A program made the position numbers and the translations under genes. This document shows positions 32,369 through 42,635 of a stretch of DNA of 64,000 bases, piece after piece. The notes beneath the pieces were generated by a model, which saw only the letters and a program-made list of their open reading frames with translations, had not been told where the DNA came from and made no database searches. Location: positions 8,618,001 through 8,682,000 of the forward strand of contig CP071493.1 in NCBI GenBank assembly GCA_017354895.1, written 5' to 3'. Source of the stretch: Podospora comata. Its lineage: Eukaryota > Ascomycota > Sordariomycetes > Sordariales > Podosporaceae. Numbering within the stretch: the stretch's first letter is position 1; each line of letters begins with the position of its first letter.

Positions 32369-33433
32369 CTAAAGGCATTGGTGATAGTAATCGTTCAGCT
32401 TTGTGCAAGTGGTTCCTGAGACACAGACGGTGGGACCGTTCCACCCTTGCCCACCGCACTGTCCCCAGCGAGGAGCAGTAGGGCCGGGCGCCGGTCCGGT
32501 TGTAGGCTCAGGAGCGCGAGAGGTGGTAATCAAGGTGGTCTGGGGATTGCCGGGATTGGAGGTAGGTTCGGGGCTGGGGTTGCTGCTCCCATCGGCCTGG
32601 AACTGTCTCCAGAACTCCCATGTGTTGCCAGGGGCGAAGGGGGTGTTGCTTCCCTGGTCTTGCTGAGACGGGTTATGGTCTCCGTCAAAGATAACCCAGG
32701 TAACGGGCTTGCCAGGGAGACAGTTGCGATACTCGGTCTTGGTGGAGCGGCCTCCGTTGGGCTGAGGCTCGGGATTGAGAGGGGTGCAGCCGTTGTTTTG
32801 GACAAATCGGTCACGCATTTGGCGGCCCATGGAGATGCTCAGGACCGAGTCGCGGGTACCGTGCTGGTGGTAGTAGGCCACAGGCTGAGTGCCTCCGTTG
32901 CAGCCACTGAGAACAGCGCTGGAAAGAACCGAGATGGCTCGGACCTGGTCAGGACGAGAGCAGGCCCAAGAGTAAGACATGGCACCACCGTAGCTGAAGC
33001 CGGTGGCGAAGCGCAGAGACTGCTCAACGCAGAGATCGTTCTCGATAGTGCGCACCATGTTGTCGACAAAAGTGATATCTTCGCCACCGGTGTTGGCCCA
33101 ACCTTGGTTAAGACCGTTGGGCGAGATGAAGATGGCACTGTTGTTGCCTGTCATCAAGGGGGGAAGACCGTACCAGGCAAGGGTACCGCCCCCTCCGTTG
33201 GCGATCTGTTGAGCGTTTCCTCCAAGAGCATGGAAGGTAAAGACAAGGCGGTACGCAAAGTTGCGGTCATAGTTGTCAGGGAGGCGGACAATATATTCTC
33301 TTTGTTTGCCGTTCACGGTTGTCGTGTATTGACCATTGCGAATGGTTGGTGTCTTGCCACAACCAGGAGAGCGTGCGCCCAAGACCGGAGCCACGCAGGA
33401 AAGCGCCAAAAGCGCAATAGTTGAGAACTGCAT
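32369..33433 (-). CDS. feruloyl esterase (CE1-type, faeB-like) with C-terminal CBM1
   Basis: Secreted plant-cell-wall esterase, 354 aa, single exon. The signal peptide [20 protein letters not shown] is followed by the mature start RSPGCGKTP. The catalytic domain runs to about residue 285, with nucleophile Ser147 in [18 protein letters not shown] near the oxyanion region, and [10 protein letters not shown] supplying a likely His. A Pro/Thr/Ser linker (about 285-318) leads to a fungal CBM1: [15 protein letters not shown]...[13 protein letters not shown], with all four cysteines and the aromatic face residues. The family releases ferulic acid from arabinoxylan, and the CBM1 anchors it on cellulose. 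Closest in layout to FaeB/Fae-1 of Penicillium and Neurospora. Expected regulation by plant-biomass inducers is inference. Confidence 0.93.
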   Translation of the reverse strand: MQFSTIALLALSCVAPVLGARSPGCGKTPTIRNGQYTTTVNGKQREYIVRLPDNYDRNFAYRLVFTFHALGGNAQQIANGGGGTLAWYGLPPLMTGNNSAIFISPNGLNQGWANTGGEDITFVDNMVRTIENDLCVEQSLRFATGFSYGGAMSYSWACSRPDQVRAISVLSSAVLSGCNGGTQPVAYYHQHGTRDSVLSISMGRQMRDRFVQNNGCTPLNPEPQPNGGRSTKTEYRNCLPGKPVTWVIFDGDHNPSQQDQGSNTPFAPGNTWEFWRQFQADGSSNPSPEPTSNPGNPQTTLITTSRAPEPTTGPAPGPTAPRWGQCGGQGWNGPTVCVSGTTCTKLNDYYHQCL

Positions 33434-35405
33434 GATGGCTAGACGTCGCTGAGGTTGTTGCTGGCACTAACTCCCTTGCAAACCGATGTGGGAAAGAGGC
33501 TGCCCATCTTATATATCCAGCTCGACAGTACCTACCTACCTGGTGATCGTGTTAGGGATTGGGACAATCGCCTTAGGGAAATATTTCGGAAGACATCCGT
33601 GAAAATGCAACATGGAGTGAATCTCTGGTTACATCTCCCCGCTACTTTGTTCTTGGGCTATTGAGTACATGATGGAAATAGCCATGATTCAAGTCAGTGT
33701 CCTGTTCATGTGAAGTCATTCCGAGCCTTGACAACAAGATGCGCACCAATAATGACTCAGCACCAACTACCGATTTTAGGTGGCTTGGTTGTTTTGCTTG
33801 AACAATGCAAAAATGCAACACTGACCAGGGAAGGAATACCAGGCAACGGTGCGCTTCCCTAGACATGGGGGAAGCCCAATTGAGGCTCGCCTAGGATGCT
33901 CCCCAGATCCAATGACTAAATCAGATCACTCTCCCAAGCTTTTCCTAGCCAGACAGATCAGAAAAGTCCAGCGCGCCAAGATCATGGGCAATGTTCAAGA
34001 TCATGCGAAGTTAGCCGCGCGTATAAGAGCTCTCGACATGCGTTGAAGTGGGACTGTGGCGACAGCGAGCCACAATCAAGTACACACAATCAGTTATATT
34101 CAAAACGGGGAGTATAAGTCCTGACGCTACCGTACTAGTTGGGATTCTAGTGTACCTAGATATTCCTATCTTGTCAAGTACATGTCAAGTACAAGTCAGT
34201 TCATATGTTTCCAGGTCAATCTTTTATTCTCTTCATTTGTCAGGCATTGCTTGTGTCAAATTTCTGTTGCCAATCCCACTAGGTCGATACAACCCCAACT
34301 ATACCTCCGTGGCTCGGCTAGGTTAGCTCCAGTCGTCAAGCCCAACTTCCATTTTAAGCACGGAGCTCTTCTTCTCAGGACCGACAACTGGTCAAACACA
34401 AAGCCTGTGTTTTCTCTTTTCTTTTTATTTGCCGAACTTATCTGCCGACGTGACTTCCAAGATGTCGATTGAGACGAGCACTTCGGCTCCCAACTCCGTG
34501 GGTTGAGGCTCATCTTTTGACTATTTAACCGCTGCAGCTAAATTTCCGTTGTTTCGTTCTTAGCACATCGAGTCACCCTGAATCCGGGTAATCGGTCATG
34601 TACCTGTTGCGGAGAAATACCTTCATTAGCGCTCCCGTCCGCTTTGCAGATGGACACAACGTGGTCATAATGAGCCTGCCGCTGCCAATCAAGCGGGAAA
34701 ATAATTTGTAATTTGCATCCTTGCCTTTGACTAAAGTGTTTGCTGTTGTATGGGATGTGAAGAGAAGGTCTCAGCATCAGGATTGTCTCGGTATGACGAA
34801 CTGCCACTTGCATGTGTTGATATTGACAAATGCATGGCATTTCAGAAGATTTCTACAGCCGTAATCCCTATAGGTGGCCAAGTGAGTATGAAGTCCTGGA
34901 CCTAAAATCTCACCGCCCAACCAGCAACTGCGGTCAGAAAAAAGGCAGGCAAGCTGAATCAGAAGTTGTAAGAGTTGTGATGTGGCTGCCTGAGTCATGT
35001 GGACTAAAACATCTAGTCTAGGGCTTACTCTAGGCTTCGCTCTTGAAGTTGAAAATGACAGGTACACTAGGGTCTTGGTACCTCACATTATACTCTCTCT
35101 TCTCTGAGAATGGTCATGATTCCGTGGTTAGAATTTTGACCATTCGGTGGGATTCGAGTCAGCACTTGGCTCGCAGGGAGAAAAGGTTCAAGGCACCAGT
35201 GACGCCACCAAAGTTGCTAGATAAACTCTGGAAAGTTACCTAGAGTTGAGTGACTCACCGCCGTTGGATACCTACCTACCTACCTGCAGGTTAAAAACCC
35301 CCAAGTCAAATCATTTTGTTTTTTTGGGCATTTCGCCAGTCCTCACTTCATTCCGATCAAAATACTACAAAGGGGGATACCTGAAACAGTCCAAACGAAG
35401 AAAAG
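33434..35405. other. long intergenic region
   Basis: About 2 kb without a supported gene. Contains TACC runs at 33529-33541 (three units) and 35269-35284 (four units), and a small direct repeat of gtcaagtac near 34174-34194. The right end is the CinA-like gene promoter. Confidence 0.5.
33508..33515 (-). promoter_or_regulatory. TATA-box-like element of the feruloyl esterase gene
   Basis: TATATAAG on the minus strand, about 75 nt upstream of the esterase ATG at 33433. The distance fits a TATA box with a short leader, as in highly inducible secreted-enzyme genes. Functional status inferred. Confidence 0.5.
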
Positions 35406-35942
35406 ATGTCGGCCTTTCTGGCCCGTAACACAGAGACTCTGCTCGACATCGCAGCAGATGTGATACAGCTTCTTAAATCCTCGAACGCCACTGTTGGGGT
35501 TGCCGAGTCTCTCACAGCAGGGGGTGTCATGGTCGCCCTCACTTCTGTCCCAGGAGCCAGCGCTGCCTTCCTTGGAGGCGTCGTCTCTTATGCCACACCC
35601 CTCAAGCAAACACTCTTGGGTGTCGACGCAACTCTAATTGCTAATGAGGGAGTCATTCATGAGGAGGTTGCTTCTCAAATGGCAGAAGGTGCGCGCAGGA
35701 TAACGACACATGATGACGCTCCTCCCACGACGTGGGGAGTTGGCACTACTGGCGTTGCTGGACCTGATAAGCAAGATGGGAAGGCAGTTGGGACGGTCTA
35801 CATCGGCATTGCCAGCCCCACTGGTAGCAAGGCGTTTGGTCCGTTCAACTTTCCAGGGACAAGAGAAAGAATACGGGAGGCAACAGTCATGGAGGCACTC
35901 GCAAGGTTGCGAGAAGAGTTGATAAAGGCGAGACAGGCATGA
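35406..35942 (+). CDS. CinA C-terminal-like nicotinamide-nucleotide amidase
   Basis: Single-domain CinA/PncC-type protein, 178 aa, single exon. Conserved pieces in order: GVAESLTAGGVMVALTSVPGAS, FLGGVVSYATPLKQTLLGV, GVIHEEVASQMAEGAR, GVGTTGVAGPDKQDGKAVGTVYIGIA. These match bacterial CinA C-terminal domains, which deamidate nicotinamide mononucleotide to nicotinic acid mononucleotide in the pyridine nucleotide cycle. Fungi carry it as a stand-alone protein of this length. No signal or membrane segment, so probably cytosolic. Confidence 0.92.
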   Translation: MSAFLARNTETLLDIAADVIQLLKSSNATVGVAESLTAGGVMVALTSVPGASAAFLGGVVSYATPLKQTLLGVDATLIANEGVIHEEVASQMAEGARRITTHDDAPPTTWGVGTTGVAGPDKQDGKAVGTVYIGIASPTGSKAFGPFNFPGTRERIREATVMEALARLREELIKARQA

Positions 35943-38702
35943 TGGCGTCATCATGAAAACGGCTGAAGATTTGTTGGAGGCGAGGGTGGATGCAAAGTTC
36001 ACTTGTTTGCTAGAAGGGGATCTGGGTCGTTGATTTGTTGTGGGGCACCTACAAAGGGCATATTTTTCACCAGACCCACACCTGGCTTGATCTTAAGGCT
36101 GGGTTTACTTACTGTTTACTTTTACTTCAAACAACTAACAACAACACTAAAATATCAATTTGTCAACCAATTTCCCTGCCTTTTTGGCCTCCCTTTCGCG
36201 GGCAGTGACTTTACTTGGCCACCGCCCTACATTTGTTTTTGGCTTCCAAGGTTGTCTTGTCTTCCTTACCCATCAACAGGCATGATTATCTGCATACTTC
36301 ATCTGCACCCAATTGCAGGCCTGTACAAGGAAAAGCATCCTTTTGTTCTTTCTAGCGGATAAGTACGCTTGCACTTTATTTGGATAGGTCAAAGTGATGA
36401 TAGCATCTCTTGTGGGTATGCATTTCTCAGGTAAGGCAGATTCGGATGACATGCCAGCCGGTCTCTCTTCGGCGAATTTTTTGTCAATACACGTGTCGTA
36501 TGGATAATATCTGTTTGTGCCTCAAAGCCACACTATGGACACTTAGTTTATGACGTACCTGTGTAACTGAAAGTTCTAAATGCCTGCACGAGGCCAGTCG
36601 GAGCTCGTAAAGAAGAATTTGGTAGGTGATATTACAAGAACGAGTTCTATTGTTCATGTGTTTGCTCTAAGACTATGACTACAGTCTTCTAGGTTGTGAG
36701 AGCTCCCAAATAGGTAGTGTCGTTGGTTTCACTTTAGCAGGATTTGTGGAGAAGGATTACCGCTACTTAATAGAAGGTAGTTATTGGTGCGTACTAGGTT
36801 CGGGGAATCACGGGGGCTTTTGAGAAGCTGGCTGTTACGGTTAGTTGAGTACCTAAGGTATTGGCTAGCGATAGTCTTTTCTCAATACCGATTACCTGGT
36901 TAATCTGCGGAGCAGGAATCGATGCAGGTTGCAAAACCAGGGCCCAGTGGAGCAGATCAACAGGGTGGACTTTAATGGTTAGACTCAGTTCAGGCAAGCA
37001 GGACGCTGCTGAGTTTGGTAGATGGGTTGCATGCTCGTTGAGTAGATTTTATGCATGGGTATGGTACGTTGCTTTGGATGTCTTTCTTATTATAACATTA
37101 GTTTAATCCCATGCCTTATATCAGCTGTCTGAGTTCCAAACCCGACAGAATCTAGGCTCGGGGTGGTTAGCTACCTAGTGTTACGGTGTATTTTGACAAA
37201 CTCTTGAGTTCAGTCCCTGGGATCTAAGACAAACCGAAAAGCTACAACATCAATATCTTTTGTCTCGGTAGGTAGATGAACTGGTTGATGAAGGTGGCAG
37301 GGTGTAGTCTGCATGTGGCGCAGGGTTCTCGGCCCGGCATGAGAATATCATGCCATAGCTTCCAGGAAATGGAGAAGTCAACTAGGATTGCATGGTCTGG
37401 GATTTCAATTTTCATGGGTCGCTGCCGATAATGCTGTTTCACCTATGTCTTCGTGAGATGAAATGGTGCTCCTACACGAGGCACCGGGTGTCTGGTTCGC
37501 GATCTGATTGGTTTTGCGGCCCATAAAACACTGGCGGAGATAGCCGAGGTGGGCGAGCTTCGTGGTTGTGGCTTCCAGTTGCGCGACAACTTTGCCGCTG
37601 AGCTGCTGTCGACTTATAATTGAAGAATTTGTTTTCTCACAGATAAATAAGGTTCCATCACAACCGCCCGCCACCCGCATCTCGGCAATGGCGCAGCCAA
37701 AGCCGGTCACGCTCATCGCCCTACAGGGCACCTGGACAGGCCCGGGTTGCTGCAAATCCCACGTGTGAATTCTCCAGGCCACCCCCAATCATCTCAAGCC
37801 ACAGAGCTTTCGTGCTCTGCACTGTACCCTGATTAAACCAATTGTATTCTGCTTGGTGCAGGTTTATGGCACAGGAAGCTCGATGCCTGGTGTACAATGG
37901 GGATGACGGGCCGAGTTCGCACAGGGCTCGCAAGTGCGGGCCGTCGAACAGACTGCTCATAGTGCCTTGTCGATCCACGCCAGTCAGTGAATCTTCTTTT
38001 CAGATAAATTTAGTTGCTTAGAAACCTTGGGAGGCCTTGTGGTTTTGTTGGCCGTTTCTCTGTGCCTGTGCCATGTTTGTGGTTAGAATATACCCTACAG
38101 TACTGTGTTCCTGCCTGCGGGATAGAGTGCCATTCCATTTCTCCGCACTCACATATTGACAAAGCTTGTCAGGCGGGGCAGAGATTGGTTCTCCCCGCTT
38201 CCAAGGCTCAGACCAGCTCAGTCGTCTTCAGGGGCATTGCCCATGCTGATTGGCGACATGTTTACGAGCAGTGGAGCGCGGAGGGAGGCGGAGCAAGTCA
38301 AGCATCCCACTTGCACGGGCCATCTGCCAAGCAGAAGACGCTGGTGTGCCTTCCATGTCATCGACAAGCTTCATCAAAATTGGCATCACGAGCGAGTTGG
38401 GGGCCGTTTCTTCATTTCAGCAGAACCGACAGGGCGAAGTTGGGTTCAAAGGTGGTGAATAACAATGGGATATAAACTTTGCGGGCGCGGGCCTTCTTTC
38501 TCGAGAGGGCCCTCCAAATCGCTCGTCAACAGTCCCAGTCCACATGAGCTCCTTCCCGAGGTCATCTGCCAACCTTTCATCGTCAAAATCAGCTTGTTTC
38601 AGCCGGTTCAAAGCCAGGGATGTGAATAGTGTCTGATAGGTTCTATATGCAGTCGCGCTATAAATCCTGACCCTATGGGTGCTTGTATGACCGCTTCATA
38701 CA
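35943..38702. other. gene-poor intergenic region
   Basis: About 2.8 kb. ORFs at 37405-37788 (-), 37721-37978 (-) and 38014-38475 (+) show no family features. GGTA motifs occur at 36848-36858 and 37267-37275. The right end is the promoter of the Zn2Cys6 gene. Confidence 0.5.
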
Positions 38703-40682
38703 ATGGCACCATCGGCATCACCCTCCCACACACCTGGCCCGCACACGATCGTCTCTCCCCCGTCCAACCAAAGGCGTGCCAGTACCCCCAAGGTCCGTAC
38801 CGGCTGCATCACTTGCAAGAATCGACATGTCAAGTGCGATGAGCGCAAGCCGACGTGTTCCCGCTGTGAAAAAGCACGCATGGAGTGCCATGGCTATCTC
38901 GCCAAGACGGATCAAAAAGCAGCAAGAAAGTCGTCTAGCAAGTCCGCAACTATTCAAGGAGGCCCGCGGCCGTTACAGATGATACGTCCCGCACCTGTAA
39001 CGCCTTTCTGCCCCGAAAAAGACATAATTTACCATGACTTCTTCCGGTATACCCTTGTCAACGATCTTGCTGGCTATCTCCACGCCGACTTTTGGTCCCG
39101 GGTTGTGCTTTGCGAGGGTATTCGGGACGGTTGTGTCAACCACGCCATATTTGCCATTGGCGCGCTTTCTCAGGCTCTCTTTGTTGAAGCTAGGCTTGAT
39201 AGATCACTTGCTCGACAATCGTCTGGCTCGCCACCATCCCCTCCACACTCTCATGTTCGTTGGCACCATATATACAATCCCCACTACCAGGCGGCCATCC
39301 GCCACCAAAATCAGGCAATATCGCTGTGTTTACAACGAATACGGGACGATGGAGATACCATGTCCGCTCGAAACCTTCTTGTCATCACGTTGCTTCTCGC
39401 CGGCTACGAACTTCTTCAGGGTGACGTAGAAGCCGCGGATGGACTTATGACAAGCGGCATCCGACTGCTTCGAGACTCGATAACAACCCTTAGGGACGCA
39501 GCACGCCGGAACACCGGGCCTACCAACTATGCCAACCGCGAAGATGAAGACACGCAAGATATGGAATACATCCTACCTTTTTTGAGTGGCACGTCCAACC
39601 TGCGTCCCAGCCCGCCACCCCATTACACAATCCCCAGCTCTTCTCTTGAATGTAACGACCTCCCGGTCTTTGGGAAAACCAGCGCAGTGAAGTGTACTTT
39701 TCTTTGGGGCAATTTTCACACACGGTGCTTGTTATTTATCTCGCAGGCTATGCAGCGTACCTTTGCTGGACAACCCCTTCCAACAAACGAGAGACACTCC
39801 CTCTGGGCAGAACAAGCACAACTTTGGAACTCATCTCGCCAATGGCAGCAAGTGCTATCTGATTACAAAGCAGCGGTCAGCCCTGAAGACGTTCGAACTA
39901 GAAAGATAATGTTACTGCTCCTTCTGCAATGCTACACAGACCTCATCTGCCTCGCTTGGTGCCTGGATCCAACAGGCACAGCTTTGGACAACTGCGAGCC
40001 CGATTTCGGCCAGCTGCTCAACATAGCCCTCGAATTCTCTGAGGATCGAGAGCACATGATCACGAACGGATTTATACTCTCCGGTGGAAACGTCACCGGT
40101 CCCTTGATATTGATTGCGACAAAATGCCGAACTAGTCGGACCCTGAGGTGGCAGGCGCTCGAGGCTTTCAGAAAAATGTCTTGGCGGACAGGAGCATGGG
40201 ATGCCAAAGTCTTTGTGTCTGTGGCTGGTTTGGTATCGCTGGAGGAGGCGGCTCGGGATGAGGGAGGTCGAATAGATCCCATCAACAGGTGGCTATGTAC
40301 CGGTATACACTCGGATGTGGATAGCATGAAGGTTATGGGGGAGTATACAAGAGCATCATCTGATGAGAAGGGTGATCCGATAAAGAAATATTTGGTCTTG
40401 AATGTAGATGGACGGCGGTTCCTAGCTGAGGGGGAGGGAACTATGGACTCGAGTTTGACAAAGGTTGATCCTGATCTAGGATGTGTTGGAAATACTCATG
40501 GACAACTGGCAGATCAAATTACGAATGATGGTCTCGACGCTGATATGGGTAGCAGCATAAATGGGGCACTGTCGCCAGCTTCAGCGGTTACGGGGTCGGA
40601 TTTTGATTCACCCTTACCTGTACCCACAGAGTATAACTCAAATTGGGATGGTCTGTCAAGCCGGGAGGATACCTTGGTGTAG
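38703..40682 (+). CDS. Zn2Cys6 fungal transcription factor
   Basis: Nuclear regulator of 659 aa, single exon. The binuclear zinc cluster uses C35, C38, C45, C52, C55 and C62 with spacing C-x2-C-x6-C-x6-C-x2-C-x6-C (TGCITCKNRHVKCDERKPTCSRC). The adjacent basic stretch KTDQKAARKSSSK probably aids DNA contact and nuclear import. The middle part (about residues 110-520) fits the fungal-specific regulatory region of the DUF3468/Fungal_trans_2 type, with DFFRYTLVNDLAGY and the LLQGDVEAADGLMTSGIRLL helix. Such proteins usually bind CGG-containing sites, often as dimers. No metabolic neighbours fix a target; the divergent or nearby esterase at 41 kb is a weak candidate. Confidence 0.92.
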   Translation: MAPSASPSHTPGPHTIVSPPSNQRRASTPKVRTGCITCKNRHVKCDERKPTCSRCEKARMECHGYLAKTDQKAARKSSSKSATIQGGPRPLQMIRPAPVTPFCPEKDIIYHDFFRYTLVNDLAGYLHADFWSRVVLCEGIRDGCVNHAIFAIGALSQALFVEARLDRSLARQSSGSPPSPPHSHVRWHHIYNPHYQAAIRHQNQAISLCLQRIRDDGDTMSARNLLVITLLLAGYELLQGDVEAADGLMTSGIRLLRDSITTLRDAARRNTGPTNYANREDEDTQDMEYILPFLSGTSNLRPSPPPHYTIPSSSLECNDLPVFGKTSAVKCTFLWGNFHTRCLLFISQAMQRTFAGQPLPTNERHSLWAEQAQLWNSSRQWQQVLSDYKAAVSPEDVRTRKIMLLLLLQCYTDLICLAWCLDPTGTALDNCEPDFGQLLNIALEFSEDREHMITNGFILSGGNVTGPLILIATKCRTSRTLRWQALEAFRKMSWRTGAWDAKVFVSVAGLVSLEEAARDEGGRIDPINRWLCTGIHSDVDSMKVMGEYTRASSDEKGDPIKKYLVLNVDGRRFLAEGEGTMDSSLTKVDPDLGCVGNTHGQLADQITNDGLDADMGSSINGALSPASAVTGSDFDSPLPVPTEYNSNWDGLSSREDTLV

Positions 40683-40828
40683 ATACGATTTCAACCCCAC
40701 ATCATGAGCTTGGGCGATGGATAGAATCATGGACGGCACATATACGGTTATATCAAACGTGTAGGTAGGTAGAGCATACAATGGATAATCAATGACACCA
40801 TGACAGAGTTGCCCTGTTTCGAGCGGGA

Positions 40829-41944
40829 TCATTCCTTTTCATAGCCGTAAACGATCGCTCCCACAAGCTTCCCCAGTTCTCGAGTTGCATCACCAGCAGC
40901 GTGACACCACGGCGTCATTTGAAGCCACCCGTGAATTAGGTCTTCATGATGAACCCACTTGACATCGACACCTGCTTCCTTCATTTTGCTGGCATATTCG
41001 ATGCCCACGTCTCTTAAGGGATCAAATCCGTTTGTGATAACAGCCGCCTTGGGCTGGTTTGCCAAATCTTTTGCAAGTTGGTAGCCGGGAGATATGTATG
41101 CATCCAGTGGTGAAGGACCTGCGTTGTGTCAGCTGACATCAAAGTCGGGAATACACTGAAATCAAAGCAGCTCACCATTCGCCTTTGATGGTCTTGGCAT
41201 ATAGTGCGCCGCAAAGCTGAAGATACCATTGGTGTGCAAGTAATAGCCCGAGCTATTCTCCTTTGCTGCCAGGGTGTCAAATGGAAGGCGAGCCGTCGGG
41301 TAGACCAGAATCTGGGCACAGAGGGGCTTCTTGCCCTTGTCTCGGCGCCGTAAACAAACTGCAGCAGTCAGGTTGCCTCCAGACGAGTCACCGCCGCCAG
41401 CAACACGATCGGCACGCACGCCTCGATTTCTGCCCTCCTCGCTCTGAACCCAGTCGATCACAGCGTCATACTCATCCAGTTGAACAGGATATCGAAACTC
41501 GGGGGCAGGGCGATAGTCGAAACAATAGACCTGGCAGCCAGACCTCTCTGCCACCAGCCTCAAACCATTTTCGAACTCATCCACGCTTCCTACGGTGTAT
41601 CCACCCCCATGGCAATAGATTAGTGCACCTGCCTCGCCTCTGTCTCTCCAGTCTTCTGCCGACTCGGGATACAGAATCCGGATGGGAATCGTGCCGTGCG
41701 GGCCCCGGATCGCCGTAAATTCGACACTGCCGATGGCATTTACGCCCTTCTTCAGATTGTGAATGCCAAAGATTTTCTGGTGGTGAGCACGCTCGGTGAT
41801 GAAGCCTTTGGAGCCTCCCAGCTCGAGATCCGGATTGTTGTCCAGGAAGTCCTCAAGCGCGCCGTTGGGACGACGAGACCGAGTGCCGATCGGGGGGTTG
41901 GGAATGCATGAAGACATTTTGGGATCTCCGTTTCCTTGAGTCAT
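40829..41944 (-). CDS. alpha/beta hydrolase (HSL-type esterase/lipase)
   Basis: 352-aa hydrolase in two exons (41944-41176, 41118-40829) with a 57-nt intron. The oxyanion-hole motif HGGG is at residues 112-115 (IYCHGGGYTVGS) and the nucleophile Ser187 in GGGDSSGGNL, both hallmarks of the hormone-sensitive lipase family. After the splice, ITNGFDPLRDVG offers the catalytic Asp and EDLIHGW the catalytic His, so the triad is complete. No signal peptide, hence intracellular. Substrates are usually short- or medium-chain acyl esters, or arylformamide/carboxyester intermediates. Convergent with the Zn2Cys6 gene (146 nt apart). Confidence 0.92.
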
Positions 41945-42635
41945 GGCAAAGGTGTTTCTTTGGGTCTTGGCGGCATTGTCCAGGGAGATAATTGCCAGAG
42001 GTTCATCTCAAGTAGCTGGAGGAGAGAGGCCCGGTGTGGTAGCGGTGCAAGCTCCGAAAACGAACGTCATGTTGATGTATTCTCTTTGTTGAGGCGGCGA
42101 TGATGGCAGAGATGAACTAAAGTTTGCGCTAAGAAATTCGCTGCCATCATGACAGTTGTGGTGTCTCCCCGTCTGGAGTCGTTCCTGCCGGTAGTTGGCC
42201 TTATCCCTTATCGTTGATGGGGAGGAGTTGGAGGGGCCATGACGTCCCCTTTTTCTCGGCTGGGACTGGGCAGCCAATGGGCGCATGTTGACATCGACAA
42301 GAGTTCCACCCTCGTGTTGCTTTTTTTCACTGGTTCGGCGGCTGCCAAGAGCGCGAACCCAATCAATTATCAATTGGCACAAAGAGTGCACAGCCGTCAA
42401 GGTCTGGTTGTCGTGCGACGCCAATATTTATTTTGTTATTTTTTTCCACAGACGGCCCTCTTCTCCGCTGGAATCGCAGCAACAGCCCAGAGGAAACCAA
42501 CAACACTAAACCCGGCACTTTGGCGCATTGCTCACGCCGCCCCGCAACGTCAGACAGCTCACTTGCGCGTGATGCGACGACTCGTCTCATAAGACGCGTA
42601 TCCCTTGACTGGGGGCCCCGCCGTTAGACCCGACA
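41945..42635. other. intergenic, divergent promoter region
   Basis: Lies between the divergent hydrolase (-) and APH-like gene (+), so it carries both promoters. No additional gene supported. Confidence 0.5.

Noticed and set aside
32447-33424. 325-codon plus-strand ORF opposite the feruloyl esterase
   Set aside because: Antisense shadow produced by the high GC third positions of the esterase.
35150-35245. Possible tRNA relic on the minus strand (gactcgaatcccacc and a tagcaactttggtgg A-box-like string)
   Set aside because: The T-stem does not pair and no acceptor or anticodon stem can be drawn; only B-box-like bases remain.
37405-37978. Two minus-strand ORFs of 85 and 127 codons
   Set aside because: No family motif, no consistent splice join, and no codon signal; left as intergenic.
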